Counted from the first letter of the stretch, positions 9,595-18,399 are shown. The stretch: DNA of 35,200 nt from Coxiella endosymbiont of Ornithodoros maritimus (GCF_907164965.1 NZ_CAJRAM010000018.1:1-35200), one strand, 5' to 3'. Program-made: numbers and translations. Notes: generated from the sequence alone by a model not told the origin.

Positions 9595-10920
9595 CTACTG
9601 GGGTTTTTCCAGAGAAACCCCTTTCATTTCAAGCACTAAAAAAGTTGCAAAAATACCGAGAAAGGAAGCGATTGCTACGACCGCCATTGTGTAGACCAGC
9701 CCCATACCTTTTAATAACAAAGGTAAAAAGAAAGCGCCGATAAACGCGCCTGCTTTACCTACAGAGGCGGATAATCCGTGTGCTCGTGCACGCAGGTGAA
9801 TGGGATAAATTTCGGAAGGAATCAGAAAAGTTGTTGCATTAGGCCCGAAATTGATAAAAAAGAAACTGATTCCAAAAATTCCCACAAAGAGAGGTAACTG
9901 ATCACTAATATGCGGAATTCCGGCAATGAGTAGATAACATAAACTCATCATGCCAAAACCCGCTATTTGAAGCGTCTTTCGCCCAATCTTATCGACATAG
10001 GTCGCAGCGAAAAAATAGCCGGGGACGGCAAAACACAGAAAAATAAGAGCAGAAAGAAGGGTATGTTTTAATAATGAGGCGTGAGGGCTAATCGCTTTCA
10101 TGATAAGCACGGAGGAGACACCGTTGCCATAAAGAGCGACGTCTAGCAAAAACCAGGCACCAGCAGTTCCGATCAAGCATTTAAGCCATTTCGGGGAGAA
10201 GAGTTTTTCAACAGGAGTGGCGGCCGCCGTGTCAGAGTGACCCGCCAGGTCACTGACCACACGGCTTACTTCCAGTGGTGATTTGTTTAATAAGAATCGT
10301 GGCGTTTCCGCTATTCTTCTTCGTAAATAAAAAACAGAGGCTGCCGGCAGCGCTCCAAAAGCGAGTAATAGTCGCCATACAACCGCATCGGACAGATGAA
10401 ACGCCATCAATAAAGAAGCAAACAGCGGACCTATAATCAACCCCACCGCCTGCATCGCAAACACGAGCAACACTAAAAAGCCACGATTTTTTCGATTGGC
10501 ATATTCACTCGCCACGACAGCACTAGTTGGATAATCGCCCCCGATTCCAATGCCTACGATAATTCGAGAAACCAAAAGCCAATCAAAAGAAGGCGAAGCA
10601 GCCGAAAGCAAAGCGCCGATAAATAGGATAAACACTTCAATACCATACATTTTCTTTCGACCAAATTTATCGGCAAACCATCCAAACATTACCGCCCCTA
10701 CAGCTGCCGAGGCAAGCGAAGCACCGTTTAACAGCGCAATTTGAGAGGCGCTAAGATGCCATAACGGCATCAATAATGCCGTGACAACGCCGATAACAAA
10801 TAGATCATAAGCATCCGTAAAAAATCCTGTCCCAGCGGTAATTACTATACGCCAATGCAGGTGATTAAGTTTCTGTTCGTCTAAAGATTCTAGCGTAGGG
10901 TTTTGAACCTGATGGGTCAT
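9595..10920 (-). CDS. MFS transporter, phosphate:H+ symporter-like
   Basis: A 441-residue, 12-helix major facilitator. Visible signatures are the loop 2-3 motif GWFADKFGRKKMYG, the helix 4 segment VGIGIGGDYPTSAVVASEYA, a second-half DKIGRKT motif, and FINFGPNATTFLIPSEIYP in helix 10. The GGDYP segment and the acidic FFTDAYDLF in helix 1 are typical of the phosphate:H+ symporter branch; other organic-anion or sugar MFS carriers remain possible. The start at 10920 is preferred over the in-frame ATG at 10926 because AAAGGA then sits 5 nt upstream of it. The reading frame is intact. It lies near phoR-phoB, on the same strand, separated by the antitoxin locus. The neighbourhood fits phosphate but no Pho box is evident. 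Confidence 0.85.
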   Translation of the reverse strand: MTHQVQNPTLESLDEQKLNHLHWRIVITAGTGFFTDAYDLFVIGVVTALLMPLWHLSASQIALLNGASLASAAVGAVMFGWFADKFGRKKMYGIEVFILFIGALLSAASPSFDWLLVSRIIVGIGIGGDYPTSAVVASEYANRKNRGFLVLLVFAMQAVGLIIGPLFASLLMAFHLSDAVVWRLLLAFGALPAASVFYLRRRIAETPRFLLNKSPLEVSRVVSDLAGHSDTAAATPVEKLFSPKWLKCLIGTAGAWFLLDVALYGNGVSSVLIMKAISPHASLLKHTLLSALIFLCFAVPGYFFAATYVDKIGRKTLQIAGFGMMSLCYLLIAGIPHISDQLPLFVGIFGISFFFINFGPNATTFLIPSEIYPIHLRARAHGLSASVGKAGAFIGAFFLPLLLKGMGLVYTMAVVAIASFLGIFATFLVLEMKGVSLEKPQ

Positions 10921-11047
10921 AAGCATCCTTTGACAGTTTCTTTTGGCATTACGATATCAAGTTATTGTGACAATTTGATGACAATTGCTATTCTGTTTTT
11001 GAAATAGACTAAACTAAACTTAGCCTGGGGAGAAACTAATAAGTACG

Positions 11048-11275
11048 GTGAACATCCATACGGCTAAAATAAACTTTTCTAAATTAGTCGATGCTGTTTC
11101 GCATGGGGAAGAAGTGATTATTGCCAAAGCGGAAAAACTTACCGCGAAGTTGCTTCCTATTGAAGCGGTAAAGCCACAACGCAAAGCAGGAAGCCTGAAA
11201 GGTAAAATAAAAATTGCGGTTGATTTTGATGCTCCGCTGCCTGATGACATTATTAATCAATTTGAAAGTAAGTAA
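11048..11275 (+). CDS. Phd/YefM-family antitoxin, orphan, start codon altered
   Basis: The 75-residue product has the Phd/YefM pattern: NIHTAKINFSKLVDAVSHGE, EEVIIAKAEKLTAKLLPIE, then a disordered charged tail that would neutralise a toxin (DFDAPLPDDI). The only usual start is GTG at 11048, but it lacks a well-placed Shine-Dalgarno. Three codons upstream (11039) is ATA in the position expected for the family start (M-S-T-V-N-I-H), with GGGGAGA correctly spaced before it, so the original ATG has probably become ATA. Expression is therefore doubtful. Downstream is the remnant of a PIN toxin. Antitoxins of this family bind their own promoter and the partner toxin. Confidence 0.8.
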   Translation: MNIHTAKINFSKLVDAVSHGEEVIIAKAEKLTAKLLPIEAVKPQRKAGSLKGKIKIAVDFDAPLPDDIINQFESK

Positions 11276-11277
11276 TT

Positions 11278-11352
11278 CGTTTATTGCTCGACACGCATAT
11301 TCGTTTGTTAACCCTTGATCGCGTCTTACAGCAGTATTCCAAATTGATTTAA
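11278..11352 (+). pseudogene. VapC/PIN-type toxin collapsed to 24 codons by internal deletion
   Basis: Directly after the antitoxin stop, one frame reads RLLLDTHIRLLTLDRVLQQY then SKLI and stop. The first eight residues are the strand-one motif of PIN toxins (LLLDTH with the first catalytic Asp). The rest matches a PIN C-terminus (LLTLDR, last acidic residue, then the terminal strand). Around 100 residues between them are missing, so both ends of the toxin survive joined in frame. No nuclease activity is possible. Assignment rests on these short motifs and on position beside a Phd-type antitoxin. Confidence 0.6.
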
Positions 11353-11356
11353 TCGT

Positions 11357-12115
11357 TTAGAAAGTTAGTGGAAATCGGCAGGTAAAAATGCTCCCTTTAC
11401 CCGGTTCGCTTTCAATATGTAATCCAGCATTGTGACGCATTAAGACGTGTTTGACAATCGCAAGTCCAAGTCCCGTCCCGCCGCTTTCGCGTGAACGGGC
11501 TTTGTCTACCCGATAAAAACGCTCGGTAATTCTGGGGATATGGACCTTGGCGATGCCAATGCCGGTATCTACGACACTAAATACAGCGCGATCGTCATCT
11601 CGATACCATTTCACATTAATCCGGCCTTTGGATGGCGTGTATTTCACGGAATTAATGATGATATTGGAAAACAAACTTTTTAATTCCTCTTCTGAACCGC
11701 TAATGTATAAGTTAGGTTCGGCTTTTAATTGAATGAGATGTTGCTTTTCACCGCTTATTCGTTCGGCATCCGCGCAAAGCATTTTTAAAATTTCAGAGAC
11801 ATCAACATTTCTTTTTTCTTCGGTAGGATGATCGTCGCTTTCCAGCCTAGAAAGCAACAAAAGATCGTCAATGATCGTTTCCATTCGCGTGCTATGTTGA
11901 TACATTTGCTGGAAAATTTTTTGATAGGATTTCGTGTCTCTTACTTCTTTTTTAAGCAATGTCTCTAAATAGCCGCGAATTACTGTCAATGGTGTGCGAA
12001 GTTCATGAGAAACGTTGGCAACGAAATCGCTACGAATACGTTCAAGTTGGTTAATATGCTCTCTGGCTGCTTTAGGTAATTTTTTTAAATTTAATTTATG
12101 TGTTCTTTGTATCAT
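11357..12115 (-). CDS. phoR: PhoR-like sensor histidine kinase, short form without membrane or PAS region
   Basis: The 252-residue kinase holds the complete catalytic core: HisKA with FVANVSHELRTPLTVIRGYL (phospho-acceptor His), N box SLFSNIIINSVKYTP, G1 VVDTGIGIA, F-like box RITERFYRVDKAR, and G2 GGTGLGLAIVKHV. PhoR kinases usually exceed 400 residues, with one or two N-terminal helices and a PAS domain. Here only about 20 basic residues precede the dimerisation helix, and no membrane segment is visible in this frame or just upstream because phoB lies there. The ATG lies inside phoB (20-nt overlap), so translation is probably coupled. The protein is predicted to be cytosolic; how it senses phosphate is unclear. 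Confidence 0.88.
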   Translation of the reverse strand: MIQRTHKLNLKKLPKAAREHINQLERIRSDFVANVSHELRTPLTVIRGYLETLLKKEVRDTKSYQKIFQQMYQHSTRMETIIDDLLLLSRLESDDHPTEEKRNVDVSEILKMLCADAERISGEKQHLIQLKAEPNLYISGSEEELKSLFSNIIINSVKYTPSKGRINVKWYRDDDRAVFSVVDTGIGIAKVHIPRITERFYRVDKARSRESGGTGLGLAIVKHVLMRHNAGLHIESEPGKGSIFTCRFPLTF

Positions 12116-12797
12116 CGGTTGAAAGCTGGTAACCAGCGCCTCTAATGGTTTTAATTAAATGATGATGATCGTATTTTTTTAATTTATCCCGTAATCGACG
12201 AACTTGAACGTCAACCGTACGATCATCGATATAAATATTCCCGCCCCAGATATAAGTAATCAATTGGTCTCGGCTATAGGTTTTATTTGGATGTTTCATA
12301 AAAAAATGAAGCATTTTATATTCCATGGGTGAAAGAGCAATGCGTTTCTCTCTAACAGTGACGAGATGTTTTGCTGTATTGATTCTAATATCACCCATTT
12401 TAATTTCATGGTTGGAGGAAAGTAATGGCCCACGACGAAGTATGGCTCTTATCCTAGCAATTAGTTCATGGGGGGAAAAAGGTTTTGTAATATAATCATC
12501 AGCACCGCTCATTAAACCTCTGACTTTATTTTCTTCTTCCGCTTTGGCAGCTAACAAAACAATAGGAATATCTTGCCAAATTTCTTTTTGTTTTATCCAT
12601 TCGATAAATTCAATGCCGCTTTTGCCGGGAAGCATCCAATCCAATAGGATGAGATCGGGGATTTGAGTGGTCAGTTGTTTAATCGCTTTTGCCGTATCTT
12701 CTGCGTCGAGAAGTTCAAACTCATCCGGTAACGAAAAGCGGACCATATCTCGGATAGCGATTTCATCTTCGATAATTAACAATTTTATTTTTCTCAC
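12096..12797 (-). CDS. phoB: PhoB-like OmpR-family response regulator
   Basis: The 233-residue regulator has an N-terminal receiver (1-120) with acidic pocket E10/D11, phospho-acceptor D54 in LILLDWMLPGKSG, and K106 in ITKPFSPHELIARIRAIL. A C-terminal winged helix follows, ending YIDDRTVDVQVRRLRDKLKK and IRGAGYQL. The switch Thr/Ser that normally precedes Ala in the beta-4 motif (T83 in E. coli PhoB) is Ala here (VLLAAKAEE), which could alter phosphorylation-dependent signalling. The start is GTG at 12797. It is the first gene of phoB-phoR. Being next to a phosphate-type MFS transporter supports the Pho assignment. Confidence 0.92.
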   Translation of the reverse strand: MRKIKLLIIEDEIAIRDMVRFSLPDEFELLDAEDTAKAIKQLTTQIPDLILLDWMLPGKSGIEFIEWIKQKEIWQDIPIVLLAAKAEEENKVRGLMSGADDYITKPFSPHELIARIRAILRRGPLLSSNHEIKMGDIRINTAKHLVTVREKRIALSPMEYKMLHFFMKHPNKTYSRDQLITYIWGGNIYIDDRTVDVQVRRLRDKLKKYDHHHLIKTIRGAGYQLSTDDTKNT

Positions 12798-12829
12798 TGT
12801 ATAAACCCATCAACTCTATGAATTTCACT

Positions 12830-12860
12830 ATTATAACGCATATTCTTTTTTCGTCATTCC
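12830..12860 (-). promoter_or_regulatory. candidate sigma70 promoter for phoB-phoR
   Basis: On the minus strand a perfect TATAAT (12830-12835) lies 33 bp before the phoB GTG. The -35 region about 17 bp further upstream (GAATGA) is a poor match. No clear 11-bp Pho-box direct repeat is visible, so autoregulation by PhoB is not supported. Confidence 0.45.
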
Positions 12861-13170
12861 AGCAGACAGCAGGAATGCAAACTCTAAGGACGGCGACTTT
12901 TCCCTTAGCGTTTATCCAGATTGAATTTAGAAGTACCCGTTTTAATTCAATCCCTTTCGTAGCAAAGTTAAAAATGTATAAGTAAATACCTTTATGAAAG
13001 AGTCACAGTTTTTATTAATTTTTTTGGTGGTCCTGGCAGTAATTGCCATCGTATTGGGCTTGTGGAAGCCATTGGAAAGAAGGTTTCATTCTAATCCGAA
13101 TTCAAAATCGCTTTCCGTTGAGAATAATAGAGCCAGCGAAGCACCATCGGTTTCTGTCCTCGTCAGTGCT

Positions 13171-13190
13171 TTAGAGGTTCTTAGAGGTTC
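13171..13190 (+). repeat. 10-bp perfect tandem duplication
   Basis: TTAGAGGTTC occurs twice in a row. Deleting one copy restores the frame through the first propeller blade of the sugar-dehydrogenase pseudogene (LEV then RWSLIFLPN). Confidence 0.95.
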
Positions 13191-13542
13191 GCTGGTCGCT
13201 GATTTTTTTGCCCAATTGAAATCTTTTAGTCACCGAAAGAAAAGGCCGGCTTTTATTAATCAATTTACAGTCAGAGAAACCGGTGATAAAGGTGGTCGCT
13301 AAAATTGATGAAGTTGCTTCCGTTGCCGAAAGTGGTTTATTCGGGATAACAGTTCACCCGCATTTTCAACAAAATCATTGGGGTTACCTTTATTACACTT
13401 AAAGGTCTGATGGGCGTTATGTTAATAAAGCGCTTCGTTATGAAGTAATGAATAATCAGCTTATTAATCAAAAAGTTATTCTCGATAATATATCCGCTGC
13501 CTGCACGCATGACGGAGGCAGGATCAAATTCGGGCCCGATGG

Positions 13543-13556
13543 CTACCTGCTACCTG
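13543..13556 (+). repeat. 7-bp perfect tandem duplication
   Basis: CTACCTG occurs twice in a row. Deleting one copy joins GPDGYL directly to YITTGDAQ, the usual family sequence. Confidence 0.95.
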
Positions 13557-13962
13557 TACATTACTACGGGGGACGCCCAAGTAGCCAAGGGCGCACAAAA
13601 TCTGAAATCTCTTGCAGGAATAATTTTACGAATTAAAGACGATAGAAGCATACCTGCTGACAATCCTTTTCCAGGCTCTCCTGTTTATTCTTACGGTTAT
13701 CAAAATTTTCAAGGTGTTGCTTGGGATAAAGCTGGAAATCTCTGGTCAACGGAACATGGGTCTGATGCGCATGATGAAATTAATCTAATAAAACCTGGCA
13801 AAAACTATCGTTGCCCAATCATTCGAGGCAATGAAAAACGAGGCAGCATGGAGTCGCCTATTCTTCAAAGTGGCGAGCCCACGTGGGCCCCAGCCGGTGC
13901 GGCTAATTGGCGAGAAACTTTATTTTGTTGGGCTTAGGGGCGAAGCACTTTACGTATTCAAT

Positions 13963-13998
13963 ATAAATAAGGCATGACCTATAAATAAGGCATGACCT
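13963..13998 (+). repeat. 18-bp perfect tandem duplication
   Basis: ATAAATAAGGCATGACCT occurs twice in a row within the 3' part of the sugar-dehydrogenase pseudogene. It keeps frame but duplicates a TGA. Confidence 0.95.
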
Positions 13999-14265
13999 CC
14001 ACAAATACTTTGAGGGAGAATTTTGGCGATTGAAAGCCGTCGTGCTGGGTCCCGATGCTTTACTTTATGTCACCCCCAGCAATCGGGACGGAAGAGGACT
14101 TCCGCGCCTCGATGAAATACCCGTTATTAATCTGAAAAAACTTTAAATTTATTCCGAGCGGCTTGCGGGGGGTCGCGCAGGGGATTTAAAAAAGAGAATG
14201 GGCAAACACTCCTCTTGGGTCGCCGTTGCGCGAACTTGTTCGCACAGATCAAGTACCACAAAATA

Positions 14266-14292
14266 AAAATCCCCGAGCAACACGGGGATTTT
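14266..14292. terminator. Rho-independent terminator, usable in both directions
   Basis: A 9-bp perfect stem, AAAATCCCC (14266-14274) with GGGGATTTT (14284-14292), encloses a 9-nt loop; T-rich sequence follows on the plus strand and A-rich sequence precedes it. It sits between the sugar-dehydrogenase pseudogene (plus) and the lipoprotein remnant (minus), so it may have served both. Confidence 0.75.
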
Positions 14293-14430
14293 GTTTGTGC
14301 AGGCGAAAATTCAGAAAAACCTCAAATGATTGATAGCTGCTTTTTAGTCGTAATGGCGATATCGACGACTAGTAAGCGCATTGCCCACGGCTGGACCAGA
14401 GAAACACCACCACAACGCTTGTTTTAGCGC

Positions 14431-14595
14431 CTAGAGCGTCGCGCGCCGGTTATACCGCCCGGTTTTATAACCGCCTACAGCAGCAGCCCCAGTGGTTGCG
14501 CCAACGGTGCGCTCTGGTCGCAGCCTGCTAAGACCGAATATTAAGGATAACGATAGGGCGGTAAGAAGAGTCAGATTTTTGAACAAAGTAGTCAT
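14431..14595 (-). pseudogene. small glycine-zipper-type lipoprotein, frameshifted
   Basis: AAAGGA sits 6 nt before the ATG at 14595. The 54-residue frame begins with a signal peptide (MTTLFKNLTLLTALSLSLIF GLSR region) and then a Gly/Ala-rich GATTGAAAVGG. In the next frame the lipobox Cys appears (AGCDQSAP), so a 1-base slip around 14530 has split the lipobox from the signal peptide. Past the TAG, other frames on the minus strand still read partly sensibly toward 14310. Glycine-zipper outer-membrane lipoproteins usually run to ~100-150 residues, so this is also truncated. The pieces are short, so family assignment is tentative. Confidence 0.5.
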
Positions 14596-14703
14596 AAATA
14601 ATCCTTTTATTTAAGTTAGTTCCTTTCTTAAATAGTAGACTAGCGGCCTTTAGAGTGCAACCAGTGCCCCTATTTAGGTCTATTTACAATCCCCTAGGTT
14701 CAG

Positions 14704-14756
14704 CCAGAATTCATTGATTTTCCAGCACCGCAGTACAGAAAATCAATGAATTCTGG
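14704..14756. repeat. 19-bp perfect inverted repeat (large hairpin)
   Basis: CCAGAATTCATTGATTTTC (14704-14722) is followed 15 nt later by its exact reverse complement (14738-14756). There is no T-run, so it is not a standard terminator. It lies between the lipoprotein remnant and the 3' end of the Bcr/CflA remnant, both on the minus strand. Confidence 0.9.
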
Positions 14757-14781
14757 AGCATAGTAGAATTGCAAACAAACC

Positions 14782-15970
14782 TTAGTTTAATCGGCGAATG
14801 AAAGCATAATAAGCAATTAAACAAAATAGGTTAATGCTTAAGTAGCCCATTGCCAATGAGAATAGAGAATGAACTTTGATCCAGGTAGCTACTAGGTAAG
14901 TGAATAAACTGAAGGTCAACCAAACCAAAATGAAAAAGCAGGCATTGGCTGAGGCCGCTAGTTCGGGAAAAATATCACGGTTTCGCCTATGAGGATAGGA
15001 ATAATAATGCCACTGAAAAAAAATAATGAAAAAGGGGGAATGGTTAGTAAGGTAAGGGAAAGGTGGCCTCGTCCACTTAAGATTAGCATGATTAAGATAG
15101 GTAACGATCTAGACGCAAGGACAACCTGAATTTTTATTTTTTCTCGATATAAAATGATAGGCGACTTATAATGTTCCCTGAAAATAAAGTAACCCCCATA
15201 AGAAGAGCAATATGACCCTAAGTAATGGCCTGACCGCTATAAAAGGTTTGGACCAAAAAAGGTGCTGTTATGTTAAAGATCGCTACCTAATCCCAAAGTG
15301 TTCCTAAAAGTGTTCCTATGAAAATGCCGAGAAGTAAAAAGTAGAAGTTTTGTGAAATAATCCCGTAATTTTTCCATAAATGTTGAATTGAAAAAGAATA
15401 TCGAAATGAAAGTGTTTCTCGGTAAAAGAGCAGCACCAAACCAGAAACAATAATGATACAAATCAATAGGAAATAAAAGTTAGATTGCTATCCGAAATAA
15501 TGCTGAAGATAGCTGCCGATAAACGAAGCTATAATAGGACCGATCGCAAAGCTAATGGTGTTATAATTTAACTGCTTTTTCAGGGTATGGTCAGACAAAA
15601 CATCGATGTTAATCGTTCGCACGGGAACCATCATAAGGGCTGTCCCTAACTTCTGTAGAAAGCGAAGACCGATCATCCACTGGATCGTTGCTGAATAGAT
15701 AATTGCTACAATAGCAAGGAACTGAACAAAAAGGGAAGTCAATATAAATATTTTGCGTCCCATAGCATCGGAAACAGGCCCCGCAATAAGTTGGGATAAA
15801 GTCAAAGCTAAGACAAATGAAGTCATCGTAGCCTGAGAAAGTGATTTACCCGTTTGAAAATCTTGGGCAATGGCGGGTAAAGATGGTAAATAAATATCGG
15901 TGCTCATTCCGCTTAAAGGAATAATGAGACAAACTAAGACTCCAAAAAGAATTTTTTGTCTGTTAGACAA
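14782..15970 (-). pseudogene. Bcr/CflA-type multidrug MFS transporter
   Basis: The first 160 codons are open and typical: LIIPLSGMSTDIYLPSLPAI, MTSFVLALTLSQLIAGPVSD, AMGRKIFILTSLFVQFLAIV. A stop at 15488 ends this part. Membrane-helix sequence then continues (FISYLICIIIVSGLVLLF; NFYFLLLGIFIGTLLGTLWD) with more stops and shifts, and ends FSLAMGYLSINLFCLIAYYA then FIRRLN and stop at 14782. The total (~396 codons) equals a full Bcr/CflA drug:H+ antiporter. The first-half helices alone would not transport. Helix 4 has LRFLQKLGTALMMVPVRTIN, where the usual Gly-Arg-rich segment is altered. Confidence 0.85.
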
Positions 15971-16122
15971 TTAGGAGTTCGTTGCCCATTAAGTAAATCC
16001 TAGTTCTTATTCCCCTCCCCAGAACGGATTTTTCCATTGTAATATTAAAACTGGCTACTTTGGTCGTTTTAGAAATTTTGGGTGGCCCTCTAGTAGGAAA
16101 AGCAATTCTCCAAATTTTGTTC

Positions 16123-17359
16123 CTAATGTAAGATTTTACACAAGATTTCAAAAGGTTCTTCGATACGGGAAGTCATCATTTCTAAAATTTCTTTTTTACG
16201 TTTGACATAGAGGCTTTCTAAGCTTAGTTCGATTCGAGAAAAAATCTAAATATTGTTAAGAAATCATGATGCGTAACGGAAGTATCGACCTGCTAACTTC
16301 TCTGCATTTTTGGAATTAAATTCTAACTGTTTCACCTCTTCCGCAGGAAGAGTACCTGGCATCCGTAACGGCTTCACCAGCAGCATGAGTCGTTCTGCAT
16401 CCTCAGTGGAGATAACATTGGTCGGAATTCCGTGAGTTTCTAAAACCTAAATCCGAATCAGCGATGCAACTCATTGATTGCCATCACAAAATAAATGGGC
16501 TCATAACAACAATTCTCGAACTGTTATCGCTTTATAAATTGTGGGGGAGTCTGATCTTAGAAAATTAATGATATCATTCGCGACGCTATCTAAGTCGGAA
16601 GGTAGGTAAAATAACCGTCGTGTCCTAGGGCTAATCCTGGATTTATCGCGAAAAGCGCTAGAACCGCAGTCTTTAGTTAAAAGAACGTGTAATTTTTTCA
16701 ATGTTCTTATATCAATTTTTGAAAGAAGTTCTTTATTTTTAACCCAATCCTGTATTAAGGCGTAAGTTTTTTAAAATTAATAGAGGTCTGCTCACTTTCT
16801 TTTTTAGATACCAAGCCCGCATGCAGAGAGACTTCATTGATAGTATTTGAGACACTAGTGAGTTTCTCTATGAACTTATTTTCTTCTTTACTTAAAGACT
16901 CTAATTGATCAGAAGTAGTTATTTTTATCGAAGAACGAAGGCCTTCCGTTAATTTCTCTATTTTATTCCAGCGCGCGACCATGCTTTGGCAGACCTCAAC
17001 TCGCTTTGGGAATGCGGTAATGATGTAATAAATACTTTTCCATTATCGGTTACTTTCCGCTTTTTTAAATGACTTTCCACTATTCGGCTAAGATGAGGAT
17101 GCTCTTTCTGGAAGTTTTCAATGAAACCCACTTCGGGTTCAGTAATTATGCGTCGTCGCATCTTTTCTTGCTTCAGTGCGTTACAAAGTGCAAGAAGTCC
17201 GAGTTGTAAAGAGAATTGCAGTAGGATTGGCAGCATTAAGGGTTCTTCTTCAGAGTCTCTACGCAGAGCAGAAGAGGGCTCTACGACTCTGGTTTCGTTA
17301 TCTGAGGATATGTTATTAACATTAAATAAATTTTGAAAAAGATAGTCAAGTATAGTCAC
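16123..17359 (-). pseudogene. Fic-domain (AMPylase-fold) protein, effector-like, with a stop inside the Fic motif
   Basis: The first frame (17359-16958) starts MTILDYLFQNLFNVNNISSD and holds a hydrophobic segment (LPILLQFSLQLGLLALCNAL). A shift near 16980 leads to NKIEKLTEGLRSSIKITTSD, another near 16765 to ALIQDWVKNKELLSKIDIRT, and then one frame to the end. That part reads as a Fic domain: LKKLHVLLTKD, FRDKSRISPRTRRLFYLPSD, VANDIINFL, then RELLL, stop, AHLFCDGNQ, stop, VASLIRI, stop, VLETHGIPTN. The core HxFxDGN is intact, and the residue after Gln that should be Arg is TGA (first base 16473, consistent with CGA to TGA). Two further stops precede a helical tail ending at 16123. Fic proteins transfer AMP or other groups to target proteins; several Legionellales secrete them. 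No active enzyme can be made without readthrough. Confidence 0.72.
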
Positions 17360-17598
17360 GGACCTAATAATAAGTAATCCTTGATTAGTTTTTAAGTTAT
17401 ACTAATTGGAGGTGTTTCTAGAATCGGGTATATTTCTATTTTTTCGCATGAAAATCGTCCTAAAATAATAATATTAGTTCAATATCACTGTATTTTTATT
17501 ACGCTGGCAATTTAAAAATGATTTTTATTTGATTTTAAAATGCCATTAATTTTTAGTTTAAATTTTTATTAAGAAAACCGCTCGACTTATTTTTTAGC

Positions 17599-18254
17599 AT
17601 GGGTGCGCATAACTTTAATTCTCGTGAAATCCCGGTTAATGTATTAAAAAATACCTTGTTAATTGTTCAAGATATTCCTACTGCGATAGAAGAAGCGGGT
17701 GAATTGAATCGCAAGACCTTTGATTTGTCTCAATTACTGAAAGTAGATACCAAATTATTACAAAAAACTCGAACTATTTTTAGCTCCAACAGACATGCGT
17801 TGCTTGATCTAATCACTGTCGCCCATATTTTATCTCTTGCTAACTCAGATGGATCAATTAGCCCTAACACTAAATTTGGAGAATAGTTATGTTAAAATAG
17901 AACTAAAACATAGAAATGATTTGCAATTAGAAATCCCAGTTATTTTGATCAATCGAGGAAGCAATCAATAAAATAGATCGCGCAGGCGGTGTTTGTATTT
18001 GTAAAAGCAGAGCTTATCCAAGCCACGTTTATCTTCATGCACATTTTTATTTGCTGATAGCAATGCTCAAGAAAACCTATCGCGATACAAATTTCGTGAA
18101 TAAATGTCTGAAACGGATTGAGGAAATGGTTAAGCCAATATTGCTCGAAGGATGTTATTATTCCGTCAGTTGGTTTTTTCAAGTGCATATTATTTTACTT
18201 CTCGTATTGAGAAGTAAAAAGATTGAAAAAACGTTAGTAATAAGGAGCAGATAA
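17599..18254 (+). pseudogene. unknown gene, three readable pieces in different frames
   Basis: The ORF at 17599-17886 gives MGAHNFNSREIPVNVLKNTL, VQDIPTAIEEAGELNRKTFD, LLKVDTKLLQKTRTIFSSNR. One base over, YVKIELKHRNDLQLEIPVIL follows. After another shift near 17955 the plus strand reads EAINKIDRAGGVCICKSRAY, LIAMLKKTYRDTNFVNKCLK, RIEEMVKPILLEGCYYSVSW to a stop at 18254. The pieces look like a single ~215-residue protein. No family is recognised and no Shine-Dalgarno is evident before 17599. A short AAGGAGC...GCTCCTT hairpin lies just past the end (18240-18272). Confidence 0.45.
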
Positions 18255-18399
18255 AATCAATCAGCGGCTCCTTGGGAACAGCTTAAAATCTGATGATTTA
18301 TATTTTTTAAATCTAAACTGAAAGAGCCTATAAAGATAGTCAGTGCATTTTGACTGATGCTATCTATAGTCACAAGTTTACTTGCTCGAGGAGTAATAT

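Larger units (their letters stand above)
12994..14146 (+). pseudogene. PQQ-dependent aldose (glucose/sorbosone) dehydrogenase, YliI/Asd type, broken by tandem duplications
   Basis: An N-terminal export helix (LLIFLVVLAVIAIVLGL) is followed by a soluble six-bladed propeller. Segments in order: LVSALEV, then (after removing a 10-bp duplication) RWSLIFLPN, stop, NLLVTERKGRLLLIN, SVAESGLFGITVHPHF, GGRIKFGPDGYL, then (after removing a 7-bp duplication) YITTGDAQ, LKSLAGIILRI, PVYSYGYQNFQGVAWD, WSTEHGSDAHDEINLIKPGK, PTWAPAGAANW, and finally VVLGPDALLYVTPSNRDGRG in another frame. TGA (about 13240) and TAA (13399) also interrupt it. The family oxidises aldoses in the periplasm with PQQ and Ca2+. The gene is non-functional; its order and length (~380 codons) are otherwise complete. 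Confidence 0.88.

Noticed and set aside
10550-10744. Plus-strand ORF antisense to the MFS transporter
   Set aside because: Shadow of a strong minus-strand gene; low-complexity composition.
15963-16151. 62-aa minus-strand ORF just upstream of the Bcr/CflA remnant
   Set aside because: Partly overlaps the tail of the Fic pseudogene in another frame and has no Shine-Dalgarno or domain.
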